A DNA stretch of 64,000 nt from Streptomyces sp. SirexAA-E (GTDB lineage Bacteria; Actinomycetota; Actinomycetes; Streptomycetales; Streptomycetaceae). The stretch is from assembly GCF_000177195.2 (NCBI RefSeq), contig NC_015953.1, forward strand, positions 1,488,001 to 1,552,000, given 5' to 3'. Shown in pieces: positions 27,248 to 37,102 of the stretch. Under the pieces are notes generated by a model. The model did not search any database and was not told the origin of the DNA. It worked only from the letters and a program-made list of their open reading frames with translations. A program made the position numbers and the translations under genes. Positions within the stretch are counted from its first letter, which is position 1. Each line of letters opens with the position of its first letter.

Positions 27248-28366
27248 ATGACAGACGCACTCAAGCGCCTCTCCGACGAGGGCGTGGCGATCTGGCTGGA
27301 CGACCTTTCGCGCAAGCGGATCACCTCCGGCAACCTGGCCGAGCTGATCGACCAGAGCCACGTCGTGGGTGTCACGACCAACCCCTCGATCTTCCAGAAG
27401 GCGATCTCCCAGGGCGACGGTTACGACCAGCAGCTCACCGACCTCGCCGCCCGCAGGGTGACGGTCGAGGAGGCGGTCCGCATGATCACCACCGCGGACG
27501 TACGCGACGCGGCCGACATCCTGCGCCCCGTCTTCGACGCCACCGGCGGCCAGGACGGCCGGGTCTCCATCGAGGTCGACCCGCGCCTGGCCCACAACAC
27601 GCCGGCCACGGTCGCCGAGGCGAAGCAGCTCGCGTGGCTGGTGGACCGGCCGAACACGCTCATCAAGATCCCGGCGACGAAGGCCGGCCTGCCGGCCATC
27701 ACCGAGACCATCGGGCGGGGCATCAGCGTCAACGTGACCCTGATCTTCTCGCTGGAGCGCTACCGCGAGGTCATGGACGCCTACCTGGCGGGTCTGGAGA
27801 AGGCGAAGGCCTCGGGCCTGGACCTCTCCAAGATCCACTCGGTGGCCTCGTTCTTCGTGTCCCGCGTGGACACCGAGATCGACAAGCGGCTGGACGCCGT
27901 GGGCACCGACGAGGCGAAGGCCGCCAAGGGCAAGTCCGCGCTGGCCAACGCCCGGCTGGCCTACGAGGCGTACGAGGAGGTCTTCGGCGGTGAGCGCTGG
28001 GCCCCCCTCGACAAGGCGCAGGCCAACAAGCAGCGTCCGCTGTGGGCCTCCACCGGCGTGAAGGACCCGTCCCTCAAGGACACCCTGTACGTCGACGACC
28101 TGGTGGCCCCGAACACGGTCAACACCATGCCGGAGGCGACGCTGGAGGCCGTGGCCGACCACGGCGAGATCTCCGGCAACACCGTCGCCGGCCGCTACGA
28201 CCAGGCCCGTGCCGACCTCGAAGCGATCAAGAAGCTCGGCGTCGACTACGACGACGTCGTGCAGGTGCTGGAGGACGAGGGCGTCGACAAGTTCGAGGCG
28301 TCCTGGACCGACCTGCTCAAGTCGACCGAGGCCGAGCTCGAGCGCCTCGCTCCTTCGAAGGGCTGA
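27248..28366 (+). CDS. tal: transaldolase
   Basis: 372 aa, the long actinobacterial class of transaldolase. The Schiff-base Lys is in [27 protein letters not shown] and [18 protein letters not shown] complete the barrel signature. It exchanges dihydroxyacetone units between sugar phosphates. AGGAG lies 11 nt before the ATG, and only 34 bp separate it from tkt. Confidence 0.95.
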   Translation: MTDALKRLSDEGVAIWLDDLSRKRITSGNLAELIDQSHVVGVTTNPSIFQKAISQGDGYDQQLTDLAARRVTVEEAVRMITTADVRDAADILRPVFDATGGQDGRVSIEVDPRLAHNTPATVAEAKQLAWLVDRPNTLIKIPATKAGLPAITETIGRGISVNVTLIFSLERYREVMDAYLAGLEKAKASGLDLSKIHSVASFFVSRVDTEIDKRLDAVGTDEAKAAKGKSALANARLAYEAYEEVFGGERWAPLDKAQANKQRPLWASTGVKDPSLKDTLYVDDLVAPNTVNTMPEATLEAVADHGEISGNTVAGRYDQARADLEAIKKLGVDYDDVVQVLEDEGVDKFEASWTDLLKSTEAELERLAPSKG

Positions 28367-28371
28367 CCACC

Positions 28372-29904
28372 TTGTCTGGTGTTCCCGGAGCCAACCCGCT
28401 CCGTGACGCCCAGGACCGACGGCTCCCGCGCATCGCGGGGCCGTCGGGTCTGGTGATTTTCGGCGTCACGGGCGATTTGTCCCGTAAAAAGCTGATGCCC
28501 GCCGTCTACGACCTGGCCAATCGCGGCCTGCTGCCGCCAGGCTTCTCGCTCATCGGCTTCGCGCGCCGCGACTGGGAGGACGAGGACTTCGCCCAGGTCG
28601 TGCACGACGCCGTCAAGGAGCATGCCCGTACCCCGTTCCGCGAGGAGGTCTGGCAGCAGCTGAGCCAGGGCATGCGGTTCGTCCAGGGCAACTTCGACGA
28701 CGACGTGGCGTTCGAGACCCTCAGGGCCACGATCGAGGAGCTCGACAAGGCGCAGGGCACGGGCGGCAACTTCGCCTTCTACCTGTCCGTACCGCCGAAG
28801 TTCTTCCCCAAGGTCGTCCAGCAGCTCAAGAAGCACGGGCTGGCCGACCAGAAGGAGGACACCTGGCGTCGGGCCGTCATCGAGAAGCCGTTCGGCCACG
28901 ACCTCAAGAGCGCGCAGGAGCTCAACCAGCTCGTGCACGACGTGTTCCCGCCGAACGAGGTCTTCCGTATCGACCACTACCTCGGCAAGGAGACGGTCCA
29001 GAACATCCTGGCGCTGCGCTTCGCCAACACGATGTGGGAGCCGATCTGGAACAGGTCCTACGTCGACCACGTCCAGATCACGATGGCCGAGGACATCGGC
29101 ATCGGCGGCCGGGCCGGTTACTACGACGGCATCGGCGCCGCCCGTGACGTCATCCAGAACCACCTGCTCCAGCTGCTGGCGCTGACAGCGATGGAGGAGC
29201 CCGGCTCCTTCCACCCGAAGGCCCTGGTCGCCGAGAAGCTGAAGGTGCTCACGGCGGTGGAGCTGCCCGAGGACCTCGGCAAGCACACGGTCCGCGGCCA
29301 GTACACGCACGCGTGGCAGGGCGGCCAGGAGGTGCCCGGCTACCTGGAGGAAGAGGGCATCGACCCCAAGTCGAAGACCGACACCTTCGCCGCGATCAAG
29401 CTGACGATCAACAACCGCCGCTGGGCGGGTGTGCCGTTCTACCTGCGGACCGGAAAGCGGCTCGGCCGCCGGGTCACGGAGATCGCGGTCGTCTTCAAGC
29501 GCGCTCCCTACCTGCCCTTCGAGTCCGGTGCGACGGAGGAGCTGGGCGGCAACGCCCTGGTCATCCGGGTGCAGCCGGACGAGGGGGTCACGGTCCGGTT
29601 CGGTTCCAAGGTGCCCGGCACCTCCATGGAGGTGCGGGACGTGACGATGGACTTCGCCTACGGCGAGTCCTTCACGGAGTCCAGCCCGGAGGCGTACGAG
29701 CGGCTCATCCTCGATGTGCTGCTCGGCGACGCCAACCTGTTCCCGCGCCACCAGGAGGTCGAGCTCTCCTGGAACATCCTCGACCCGATCGAGGAGTACT
29801 GGGACAAGCACGGCAAGCCCGCCCAGTACGCGGCCGGCACCTGGGGACCGGCCGAGGCCGACGAGATGCTCGCACGCGACGGACGGAGCTGGCGCCGGCC
29901 ATGA
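28372..29904 (+). CDS. zwf: glucose-6-phosphate 1-dehydrogenase
   Basis: 510 aa. The coenzyme motif GVTGDLSRKKLMP and the active-site RIDHYLGKE with the catalytic His are present, along with EKPFGHDLKSA. The start is a TTG five bases after the tal stop, with AAGGG overlapping the end of tal; there is no in-frame ATG before the conserved GVTGDL region, so TTG is the best choice. The first oxidative step makes NADPH. Its stop overlaps the opcA start (ATGA). Confidence 0.95.
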   Translation: MSGVPGANPLRDAQDRRLPRIAGPSGLVIFGVTGDLSRKKLMPAVYDLANRGLLPPGFSLIGFARRDWEDEDFAQVVHDAVKEHARTPFREEVWQQLSQGMRFVQGNFDDDVAFETLRATIEELDKAQGTGGNFAFYLSVPPKFFPKVVQQLKKHGLADQKEDTWRRAVIEKPFGHDLKSAQELNQLVHDVFPPNEVFRIDHYLGKETVQNILALRFANTMWEPIWNRSYVDHVQITMAEDIGIGGRAGYYDGIGAARDVIQNHLLQLLALTAMEEPGSFHPKALVAEKLKVLTAVELPEDLGKHTVRGQYTHAWQGGQEVPGYLEEEGIDPKSKTDTFAAIKLTINNRRWAGVPFYLRTGKRLGRRVTEIAVVFKRAPYLPFESGATEELGGNALVIRVQPDEGVTVRFGSKVPGTSMEVRDVTMDFAYGESFTESSPEAYERLILDVLLGDANLFPRHQEVELSWNILDPIEEYWDKHGKPAQYAAGTWGPAEADEMLARDGRSWRRP

Positions 29905-30932
29905 AGATCGATCTCACGGAAACCACGTCCAGCAAGATCAACCAGGCGATGGTCTCGGCGCGCCGTTCGATCGGCACGCCGGCCATCGGCATGGTGCTCA
30001 CCCTCGTCATCGTCACCGACGAGGAGAACGCCTACGACGCGCTTAAGGCGGCGAGCGACTCCTCGCGCGAGCACCCCTCGCGGATCATCGCGGTCATCAA
30101 GCGCGTCAGCCGTTCGCCGCGCGCCCGGCGTGACGCCCGGCTCGACGCCGAGATCCGGGTCGGTTCCGACGCGGGCTCGGGCGAGACCGTGGTGCTGCGG
30201 CTGCACGGCGAGCTGGCCAACCACGCCCAGTCCGTCGTCCTGCCGCTGCTGCTGCCGGACGCCCCGGTGGTGGTGTGGTGGCCGGAGGACGCCCCCGCGG
30301 ATCCGGCGAAGGACCCGCTGGGCGCGCTCGCGCAGCGCCGTATCACCGACACCTACTCGGCCGAGCACCCGCTCGACGAGCTGGCGGTGCGTGCGGCGAC
30401 GTACCAGCCGGGTGACACGGATCTGGCCTGGACCCGCATCACGCCGTGGCGCTCGATGCTGGCGGCGGCGCTCGACCAGCAGCCCGCCGAGGTCGTGTCG
30501 GCCACGGTCGAGGGCGAGTCCGACAACCCGAGCTGCGAGCTGCTGGCCATGTGGCTCGCGGACCGGCTCGGTGTCCCGGTGGAACGCACCCTGTCCGGCG
30601 GTCCCGGGCTGACGGCGGTCCGGATGGAGACCAAGAACGGGGTCATCGTCCTGGACCGGGCGGACGGTTCGCTCGCCACGCTGTGCATGGTGGGCCAGCC
30701 GGACCGCGCGGTGGCGCTGAAGCGGCGTGAGACCGCGGAGCTCCTCGCGGAGGAGTTGCGGCGTCTGGACCCGGACAACGTCTACGCGTCGACGGTGAAG
30801 TTCGGGGTGGAACGCCTCGGCGGACCCGCTCAGGCGTCGTCCGTCGGCTCCGGGCAGAAGGCTCCCGCCGCGGCGGGTGCCGGTGCCCCGGCCGCGAAGA
30901 AGGCCGCGGCCAAGAAGGCGGCGTCGAAGTGA
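29901..30932 (+). CDS. opcA: OpcA, glucose-6-phosphate dehydrogenase assembly protein
   Basis: 343 aa. It starts MKIDLTETTSSKINQAMVSARRSIG and carries VVVWWPEDAP and LAWTRITPWRSMLAAALD, all typical of OpcA, an allosteric/assembly partner of G6PDH in cyanobacteria and actinobacteria. The last 30 residues are Ala/Lys-rich (AAKKAAAKKAASK), an unstructured basic tail not needed for the fold. It is overlapped by zwf on the left and pgl on the right, so the three are made in step. Confidence 0.93.
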   Translation: MKIDLTETTSSKINQAMVSARRSIGTPAIGMVLTLVIVTDEENAYDALKAASDSSREHPSRIIAVIKRVSRSPRARRDARLDAEIRVGSDAGSGETVVLRLHGELANHAQSVVLPLLLPDAPVVVWWPEDAPADPAKDPLGALAQRRITDTYSAEHPLDELAVRAATYQPGDTDLAWTRITPWRSMLAAALDQQPAEVVSATVEGESDNPSCELLAMWLADRLGVPVERTLSGGPGLTAVRMETKNGVIVLDRADGSLATLCMVGQPDRAVALKRRETAELLAEELRRLDPDNVYASTVKFGVERLGGPAQASSVGSGQKAPAAAGAGAPAAKKAAAKKAASK

Positions 30933-31711
30933 GTGCTCCGCAGCTCGTCGTGCACCGCGACAAGGAGCTGATGGCCCAGACCACGGCGGCGCGGCTGATC
31001 ACCGAGGTCGTGGACGCCCAGGCCGCTCGCGGCACCGCCTCGGTGGTCCTCACCGGTGGCCGCAACGGCAACGGGCTGCTGGCCGCGCTCGCCGCCTCGC
31101 CCGCCCGGGACGCGATCGACTGGTCGCGGCTCGACCTGTGGTGGGGGGACGAGCGCTTCCTGCCCGAGGGCGATCCGGAACGCAACGACACGCAGGCCCG
31201 CGAGGCGCTGCTGGACTCGGTGGGGCTGGACCCCTCACGGGTCCACGCCATGCCCGCCTCGGACGGTCCGTACGCCGGGGACGCGGACGCCGCCGCCGCG
31301 GCGTACGCCTCCGAGCTGGCCGCGGCGGCCGGTCCGGAGGACGACGGTCCGGTACCGGCGTTCGACGTGCTGATGCTGGGCGTCGGGCCGGACACCCATG
31401 TCGCCTCGCTCTTCCCGGAGCTTCCGGCGGTACGGGAGACCGAGCGCATGGTCGTCGGGGTGCACGGTGCCCCGAAGCCGCCGCCCACCCGGATCTCGCT
31501 CACGCTGCCGGCCATCCGGGCAGCGCGCGAGGTGTGGCTGCTGGCCGCCGGCGAGGACAAGGCGGAGGCTGCCGGTATCGCCCTCTCCGGTGCCGGCGAG
31601 GTCCAGGCCCCGGCCGCGGGGGCGTACGGCCGCAGCCGCACGCTGTGGCTGCTGGACGCCGCGGCGGCCTCCCGGCTGCCCCGGGCGCTGTACCCGCGGG
31701 CTTCCGCCTAG
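30929..31711 (+). CDS. pgl: 6-phosphogluconolactonase
   Basis: 260 aa of the DevB/SOL family: LTGGRNGNGLLAAL near the N terminus, WWGDERFLPEGDPERND with the catalytic-site residues, and DVLMLGVGPDTHVASLFPE with the conserved His. It hydrolyses 6-phosphogluconolactone made by Zwf. The GTG start overlaps the opcA stop. Last gene of the operon, followed by a strong hairpin. Confidence 0.94.
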   Translation: MSAPQLVVHRDKELMAQTTAARLITEVVDAQAARGTASVVLTGGRNGNGLLAALAASPARDAIDWSRLDLWWGDERFLPEGDPERNDTQAREALLDSVGLDPSRVHAMPASDGPYAGDADAAAAAYASELAAAAGPEDDGPVPAFDVLMLGVGPDTHVASLFPELPAVRETERMVVGVHGAPKPPPTRISLTLPAIRAAREVWLLAAGEDKAEAAGIALSGAGEVQAPAAGAYGRSRTLWLLDAAAASRLPRALYPRASA

Positions 31712-31726
31712 GACCCCGCACCGTCC

Positions 31727-31779
31727 GAACGGCGCAGGCCCGGTCCACTCCCTTCGAGCGGGCCGGGCCTGCGCCGTTC
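31727..31779. terminator. terminator between pgl and the cupin gene
   Basis: GAACGGCGCAGGCCCGG (31727-31743) pairs with CCGGGCCTGCGCCGTTC (31763-31779) around a 19-base loop. It lies between convergent genes and probably serves both. Confidence 0.78.
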
Positions 31780-31792
31780 CCGGGGCTTGCGG

Positions 31793-32188
31793 TCAGGTGC
31801 CGAGCGCGTGCCCGGTCGTCGCGTCCACGTGGTCGGGGACCTCCTCGTGGCGGTCGCCGACCGTCGGTGTCCCGGTGGGCTCGAACATCAGGATGGCGGC
31901 GCCGGCGGGGGCGTACGGCCGGTGCTCCGTACCGCGCGGGACGGTGAAGACGGAGCCCCGGGGGAGCCGGACCGTGCGTTCGCCCGCGGGCTCCCGCAGC
32001 GCGATGTGCAGTTCTCCGTCGAGGACGAGGAAGAACTCGTCGGTGTCGTCGTGGGCGTGCCAGAGGTGTTCGCCCGCGACCTTGGCGATCCGGACGTCGT
32101 AGTCGTTGACGCGGGTCACTATGCGGGGGCTCCACAGGGCGTCGAAGGAGGCCAGTGCGGTGTCGAGGGAGAGGGGTTCCTTGCTCAT
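31793..32188 (-). CDS. cupin-domain protein
   Basis: 131 aa single cupin. The two conserved motifs are visible: WHAHDDTDEFFLVLDGELHIAL with His/His/Glu metal ligands, and PRGTEHRPYAPAGAAILMFEP with the fourth His. Small cupins bind metals or act as isomerases, dioxygenases or sensors; the substrate is unknown. It is divergent from an AraC-type regulator 52 bp away, which may control it. Confidence 0.83.
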   Translation of the reverse strand: MSKEPLSLDTALASFDALWSPRIVTRVNDYDVRIAKVAGEHLWHAHDDTDEFFLVLDGELHIALREPAGERTVRLPRGSVFTVPRGTEHRPYAPAGAAILMFEPTGTPTVGDRHEEVPDHVDATTGHALGT

Positions 32189-32240
32189 GGCCCCATCCTC
32201 GGCCGTTCACCTGGAGCGGGGTGAGTGCTAGGAATCGCAT

Positions 32241-33233
32241 ATGACGAACGGATCCTCGCACGCCGTCCCCGCCACGGGCGCCCATCGGGTGGTCGTGATC
32301 GTGGACGAGAACTCCAACCCCTTCGAACTCGGCTGCGCGACCGAGGTCTTCGGCCTGCGCAGGCCCGAGATCGGCCGCGAACTGTACGACTTCCGGCTCT
32401 GCTCCCCCGAGCCCCGCACCCTGATGCGGGACGGCTTCTTCACGCTCGCGGGGGTCGACGGGCTGGAGGCGGCCGACACGGCGGACACCCTCGTCGTCCC
32501 CAACCGCCCGGACGTCGAGGTGCCCCGGCGTCCGGCCGTGCTCGACGCGGTGCGGCGGGCCCACGCACGCGGCGCGCGTCTGATCGGCTTCTGCAGCGGT
32601 GCGTTCACCCTGGCCGAGGCGGGGGTGCTGGACGGCCGCAGGGCCACCGCGCACTGGCAGTGGGCCGATTCCTTCCGGGCCCGCTTCCCCCGCGTACGGT
32701 TCGAGGAGGACGTGCTGTTCGTGGACGACGGCGACGTCCTCACCGCCGCCGGGAGCGCCGCCGCACTCGACCTCGGGCTGCACGTGGTGCGCGCCGACCA
32801 CGGGGCGGAGATCGCCAACTCCGTGAGCCGCCGGCTGGTCTTCGCGGCGCACCGTGACGGCGGTCAGCGGCAGTTCGTGGAGCGCCCCATGCCCGATCTG
32901 CCGGACGAGTCGCTGGGGCCCGTCCTGCACTGGGCCCAGGAGCGGCTGGAGGCACCGCTGACCGTGCCGGACCTCGCGGCCCGCGCGGCGGTCAGCCCGG
33001 CGACCCTGCACCGGCGCTTCCGGGCCCAGCTGGGCACGACTCCGCTGGCCTGGCTGACGGGGCAACGGCTCGCCCTGGCCTGCCGGCTGATCGAGCACGG
33101 CGAGTCACGCTTCGAGGTGGTCGCGCGGCGCAGCGGTCTCGGCACCGCGGCCCGTCTGCGGACGCTGATGCGCCGCGAGAGGGGGATCACCCCGTCGGCG
33201 TACCGGAGCAGGTTCGGCCCCGGAGCGGGATGA
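32241..33233 (+). CDS. GlxA-type AraC-family transcription regulator
   Basis: 330 aa with an N-terminal DJ-1/PfpI-like amidotransferase fold (about 15-190) containing the nucleophile-elbow Cys in GFCSGAFTLAEAGVLDGRRATAHW. A C-terminal AraC double helix-turn-helix (about 225-325) follows: LTVPDLAARAAVSPATLHRRFRAQLGTTPLAWL, then FEVVARRSGLGTAARLRTLMRRERGITPSAYRSRF. Such regulators sense small metabolites. Target unknown; the divergent cupin gene is the nearest candidate. Confidence 0.9.
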   Translation: MTNGSSHAVPATGAHRVVVIVDENSNPFELGCATEVFGLRRPEIGRELYDFRLCSPEPRTLMRDGFFTLAGVDGLEAADTADTLVVPNRPDVEVPRRPAVLDAVRRAHARGARLIGFCSGAFTLAEAGVLDGRRATAHWQWADSFRARFPRVRFEEDVLFVDDGDVLTAAGSAAALDLGLHVVRADHGAEIANSVSRRLVFAAHRDGGQRQFVERPMPDLPDESLGPVLHWAQERLEAPLTVPDLAARAAVSPATLHRRFRAQLGTTPLAWLTGQRLALACRLIEHGESRFEVVARRSGLGTAARLRTLMRRERGITPSAYRSRFGPGAG

Positions 33234-33272
33234 CACCCGCGGGCCCTCCGGGACCGGGGTGACACCCGCCGC

Positions 33273-34784
33273 TCAGCCCCGCTCCAGGAACGGCTCCAGC
33301 AGCCCCGGGACGGCCTCGGCCGCGAAGAGCAGGCCCTCGGTCGCGTCGGCGTCCCGCGCCGTGTAGGCGCCCGCTCCGGCAGCCGTGGTGGCGGTGACGG
33401 CGATCAGGCCCGCCCGGCGCTGGAACCAGGACTGCCGCAGGGTCCAGCCGATCACCCCGGCCCGCTGGAGCGCGGCCGTGGAGCGCCGCAGCGTCCCGGA
33501 GCGGGTCACGAGGTAGCCGCCGCTCAGCGTGTGCCCCAGGGACCGGTAGGCGTCCAGTGCCAGGGCCACCGCGACGGGGACGGCCACGGCCGCGCAGCCG
33601 AGCGCGGTCCACAGCAGTACGGGCGTCAGCCAGGCCCCCAGGAGCGCCAGGACCAGCACCGGGGCCAGGGCCGCCGCGAGGGCCCGGCGCAGCCGCCGCC
33701 CTCGGGCGGCCGGAGGGTGGGCGGTGAGCGGGGCACCGGTCGGCGCGACGGGCTCGCGCAGCACCTCGGCGGCGATCGCGTCGGCGAAGGGGCGGGGCGT
33801 GGCGGGCAGCAGGGTGTCGTGGTCGGCGCCCCGGGTCTCCTCGTCCTTGGCCAGGCCCGTGGTGATGGCGTCCACCCGGGCGGCCCCGGCCAGCCGTACG
33901 CCGAGGGGTTCCACCAGGTCCACCCCGCGCAGCCGCCGCTCCTCCACGGAGAGCGAGCGCGAGGTGAGCAGCCCGCGCCGGACCCTCAGGGTGCCGCCGG
34001 GCTCGCGCTCCAGGCGGTAGTTCCACCACCCCTCGGCCCAGAGTCCCAGCGCCCCGACGACCCCGGCGGCCAGTGCCGCGGCCACCAGCACGGTGATCGC
34101 CCAGACCAGCGAGGTGTTCCTGAACCGGTCGGCGACCCAGTCGATGACCTCGCCCTGGGCACCGACCCACTCGCTGACCTGCATCACGCCGCCGGCCGCC
34201 GCGCCGCCCAGCATGGGGGCGAGGAAGGAGACCGGTGCGTAGCGGATCCAGCGGAGGTCGAGCACGGCCAGCTCGCCCTCACGGTGCGTACCGGAGGACC
34301 GGGCGGCCACACGGTCCAGCAGTTCGCGGCGCAGCCGCTCGCCCTCGGCCCGGTCCACCGGGTCGAGTTCCAGGGTGGACTCGCCGCCGGTCTGGTCTCC
34401 GGTGCCGATGCGGACCGTGACCAGGCCGAGGATCCGCAGCAGCGGGTGGGCGGTGAGGTCGACACTGCGGATCCGCTCGCGGGCCAGTGAGCGGCGTTTG
34501 ACCAGCACGAGGCCGGTGTGCAGCTCGACTCGTTCACCGCCGACGCGGTAGCGGGTGCGCCGCCACCGTACGTAGTCCCCGGCGGCGGCGCAGCCGACCA
34601 GGACCACGGCCCCGGCGAGGGCCCAGCCGACGGCCGCCGCGTACCCGAACCGTCCGGACAGGGCCGCCACGGCCGGTACCGCGGCGCCCACCGCCACCCC
34701 CGCCGTGACGAGCGCGGTGACCAGGACCGTACGCGGGTGGATCCGCCGCCACGGCGGGCCTTCCCGGTCGGCCGGGGTGCTCAT
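33273..34784 (-). CDS. membrane protein with bacterial PH (bPH2) domains
   Basis: 503 aa. Two hydrophobic helices near the N terminus (about 20-65) are followed by a PH-like domain (YRVGGERVELHTGLVLVKRRSLARERIRSVDLTAHPLLRILGL). Another helix pair comes next (about 225-260), then a second PH domain (YRLEREPGGTLRVRRGLLTSRSLSVEERRLRGVDL), a third helix pair (around 350-400) and a third, weaker repeat. This is the YdbT/DUF304 arrangement. Its start overlaps the upstream PH gene. The role is unknown; homologues in bacilli relate to membrane stress. Confidence 0.85.
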   Translation of the reverse strand: MSTPADREGPPWRRIHPRTVLVTALVTAGVAVGAAVPAVAALSGRFGYAAAVGWALAGAVVLVGCAAAGDYVRWRRTRYRVGGERVELHTGLVLVKRRSLARERIRSVDLTAHPLLRILGLVTVRIGTGDQTGGESTLELDPVDRAEGERLRRELLDRVAARSSGTHREGELAVLDLRWIRYAPVSFLAPMLGGAAAGGVMQVSEWVGAQGEVIDWVADRFRNTSLVWAITVLVAAALAAGVVGALGLWAEGWWNYRLEREPGGTLRVRRGLLTSRSLSVEERRLRGVDLVEPLGVRLAGAARVDAITTGLAKDEETRGADHDTLLPATPRPFADAIAAEVLREPVAPTGAPLTAHPPAARGRRLRRALAAALAPVLVLALLGAWLTPVLLWTALGCAAVAVPVAVALALDAYRSLGHTLSGGYLVTRSGTLRRSTAALQRAGVIGWTLRQSWFQRRAGLIAVTATTAAGAGAYTARDADATEGLLFAAEAVPGLLEPFLERG

Positions 34785-35284
34785 GTGGCGTCCCCGGGGG
34801 TGTCCTGGGTGATCCGGGTGAGCCGTTCGGCGAGGTCGGCGGCCGTCTCGTGGCCGAGGCCCTCGATCTTCACGGCGCCCTTGGCGGAGGCGGTGGTGAC
34901 GGTGACCGTGGCCAGTCCGAAGAGCTGTTCCAGCGGACCGCGCACGGTGTCCACGGTCTGGATGCGGGACATCGGCGCGATCCGCCACTCCCGCAGGAAG
35001 ACCCCGGTCCGTACGTAGACCGCCTCGTCGGTGACCTCCCAGCGGTGGGTGCGGAACCACCAGAGGGGGAGGAGGGCGGTGACCGACAGGCCCACGGCGG
35101 CCAGGACTGCGGCGGGCACCAGCAGCCAGGGCCTGGCGGGCGTGATGAGCGCGCCCAGGACACCGAGCACGGCCACCGGGGCCGCCGTCAGCAGCAGGCA
35201 CCGGACCCGCCACCAGCCGACGGCCCGCCGGGCCGGTGCGTTGCGCGGCGGCCGCAGCCGTACCGTCCCCTCCCCCGTTGCCAT
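34781..35284 (-). CDS. small membrane protein with one bPH2 domain
   Basis: 167 aa: basic N terminus, two membrane helices (about 29-73), then one PH-like domain (HRWEVTDEAVYVRTGVFLREWRIAPMSRIQTVDTVRGPLEQLFGLATVTV). It matches the YdbS/DUF304 family, the usual partner of the YdbT-type protein encoded next. Four-base overlap with that gene; three bases after the pgi stop on the same strand, so pgi transcription may run into this pair or the reverse order of regulation may apply. Confidence 0.87.
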   Translation of the reverse strand: MATGEGTVRLRPPRNAPARRAVGWWRVRCLLLTAAPVAVLGVLGALITPARPWLLVPAAVLAAVGLSVTALLPLWWFRTHRWEVTDEAVYVRTGVFLREWRIAPMSRIQTVDTVRGPLEQLFGLATVTVTTASAKGAVKIEGLGHETAADLAERLTRITQDTPGDAT

Positions 35285-35287
35285 GGG

Positions 35288-36940
35288 TCAGCGTCCGCGC
35301 AGGCTGCGGTAGGTCTCCACGAGGTGGGCGGTGGAACTGTCCAGGCCCTCGCCGCCGGTGCCCTCGGTCAGGACCGGCTCGATCTTCTTCGCGAGGACCT
35401 TGCCGAGCTCGACGCCCCACTGGTCGAAGGAGTCGATGTTCCAGACGGCGCCCTGGACGAAGACCTTGTGCTCGTACAGCGCGATGAGCTGGCCGAGCAC
35501 CGAGGGGGTGAGCCGCTCGGCGAGGATCGTGGTCGTCGGGTGGTTGCCGCGGAAGGTCTTGTGCGGCACCAGTTCCTCGGGCGCGCCCTCCGCCCGCACC
35601 TCGTCGGGCGTCTTGCCGAAGGCGAGGGCCTGGGTCTGCGCGAAGAAGTTGGCCATCAGCAGGTCGTGCTGGGCGATCAGCCCCGGCAGCAGGTCGTGGA
35701 CCGGGGACGCGAAGCCGATGAAGTCCGCCGGGATGATCTTGGTGCCCTGGTGGATCAACTGGTAGTAGGCGTGCTGCCCGTTGGTGCCCGGGGTGCCCCA
35801 GACGACCGGGCCGGTCTCCCACTCGACCGGATTGCCGTCGCGGTCCACGGACTTGCCGTTGGACTCCATGTCCAGCTGCTGGAGGTACGCGGTGAACTTG
35901 GAGAGGTAGTGGCTGTAGGGCAGTACCGCGTGCGACTGGGCGTCGAAGAACTGGCCGTACCAGATGCCCAGCAGGCCCAGCAGCAGCGGGACGTTCTCCT
36001 CGGCGGGGGCGGTGCGGAAGTGCTCGTCGACGAGGTGGAAGCCGTCGAGCATCTCCCGGAACCGGTCCGGGCCGATGGCGATCATCAGCGAGAGGCCGAT
36101 CGCCGAGTCGTAGGAGTAGCGCCCGCCGACCCAGTCCCAGAACTCGAACATGTTGGCCGTGTCGATGCCGAAGTCCGCGACCTTCTCCGCATTCGTCGAC
36201 AGGGCCACGAAGTGCTTGGCCACGGCCTCCTGACCGGCACTCAGCTCGGTGAGCAGCCAGTCGCGGGCGGAGGTGGCGTTGGTGATGGTCTCGATCGTCG
36301 TGAAGGTCTTGGACGCGACGATGAACAGCGTCTCGGCCGGGTCCAGGCCCTGGACCGCCTCGTGGAGGTCGGCGCCGTCGACGTTCGAGACGAAGCGGAC
36401 GGTCAGCGAGCGGTCCGTGAAGGAGCGCAGCACCTCGTAGGCCATGGCGGGGCCGAGGTCGGAGCCGCCGATGCCGATGTTGACGATGTTCTTGATCGGC
36501 TTGCCGGTGTGGCCGGTCCACTCGCCCGCCCGGACCCGGTCGGAGAAGGCGGCCATCTTGTCGAGGACGGCGTGCACGGCCGGCACCACGTTCTCGCCGT
36601 CCACCTCGATCACGGCGCCCCGGGGGGCGCGGAGCGCGGTGTGCAGGACGGCGCGGTCCTCGGTGGTGTTGATCTTCTCGCCGCGGAACATGGCGTCCCG
36701 CAGCCCCGCGACGTCGGTGGCGGCGGCGAGATCGCGCAGCAGGCGCAGCGTCTCGTCGGTGACCAGGTGCTTGGAGTAGTCGATGTGGAGGTCGCCGACG
36801 CGCAGGGTGTACGCGCTCCCGCGCTCCGGCGCGTCCGCGAACAACTGCCGCAGGTGTGTCCGCCCGAACTTCTCGCGGTGCTCGGCGAGAGCCGCCCACT
36901 CGGGCGTCTGGTTGAGCTTGGTTCGGCTTTGTGCGTTCAT
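35288..36940 (-). CDS. pgi: glucose-6-phosphate isomerase
   Basis: 550 aa, long-type PGI. Signature segments are [74 protein letters not shown] and [13 protein letters not shown]. These include the catalytic Glu (MESNGK), His and Lys (ELGK). It interconverts glucose- and fructose-6-phosphate at the branch to the pentose pathway genes nearby. The PH gene stop-to-start spacing downstream suggests one transcript with the PH pair. Confidence 0.96.
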   Translation of the reverse strand: MNAQSRTKLNQTPEWAALAEHREKFGRTHLRQLFADAPERGSAYTLRVGDLHIDYSKHLVTDETLRLLRDLAAATDVAGLRDAMFRGEKINTTEDRAVLHTALRAPRGAVIEVDGENVVPAVHAVLDKMAAFSDRVRAGEWTGHTGKPIKNIVNIGIGGSDLGPAMAYEVLRSFTDRSLTVRFVSNVDGADLHEAVQGLDPAETLFIVASKTFTTIETITNATSARDWLLTELSAGQEAVAKHFVALSTNAEKVADFGIDTANMFEFWDWVGGRYSYDSAIGLSLMIAIGPDRFREMLDGFHLVDEHFRTAPAEENVPLLLGLLGIWYGQFFDAQSHAVLPYSHYLSKFTAYLQQLDMESNGKSVDRDGNPVEWETGPVVWGTPGTNGQHAYYQLIHQGTKIIPADFIGFASPVHDLLPGLIAQHDLLMANFFAQTQALAFGKTPDEVRAEGAPEELVPHKTFRGNHPTTTILAERLTPSVLGQLIALYEHKVFVQGAVWNIDSFDQWGVELGKVLAKKIEPVLTEGTGGEGLDSSTAHLVETYRSLRGR

Positions 36941-37055
36941 CCCGGAAATCCGCCCACTTCTTCTCGTACCTGCAACATGCCCCGCTGCCCCTCCAACCTA
37001 ATTGATCTGGAGGGTGCGACGGGGCGATCACGGGGCCGGGCGGGGGCATACCGCG

Positions 37056-37088
37056 ACCGGCCGGACACCTCAGGGGTGTCCGGCCGGT
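37056..37088. terminator. hairpin after rbpA
   Basis: ACCGGCCGGACACC (37056-37069) and GGTGTCCGGCCGGT (37075-37088) are exact reverse complements around a five-base loop. It lies 15 bp past the rbpA stop and upstream of pgi. Confidence 0.8.
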
Positions 37089-37102
37089 GAACAGTACGGG
37101 TT

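Noticed and set aside
33273-37049. 1258-codon minus-strand frame
   Set aside because: Only its last 503 codons (from 34784) form a real PH-domain gene; the first part is out of frame over pgi and the second PH gene.
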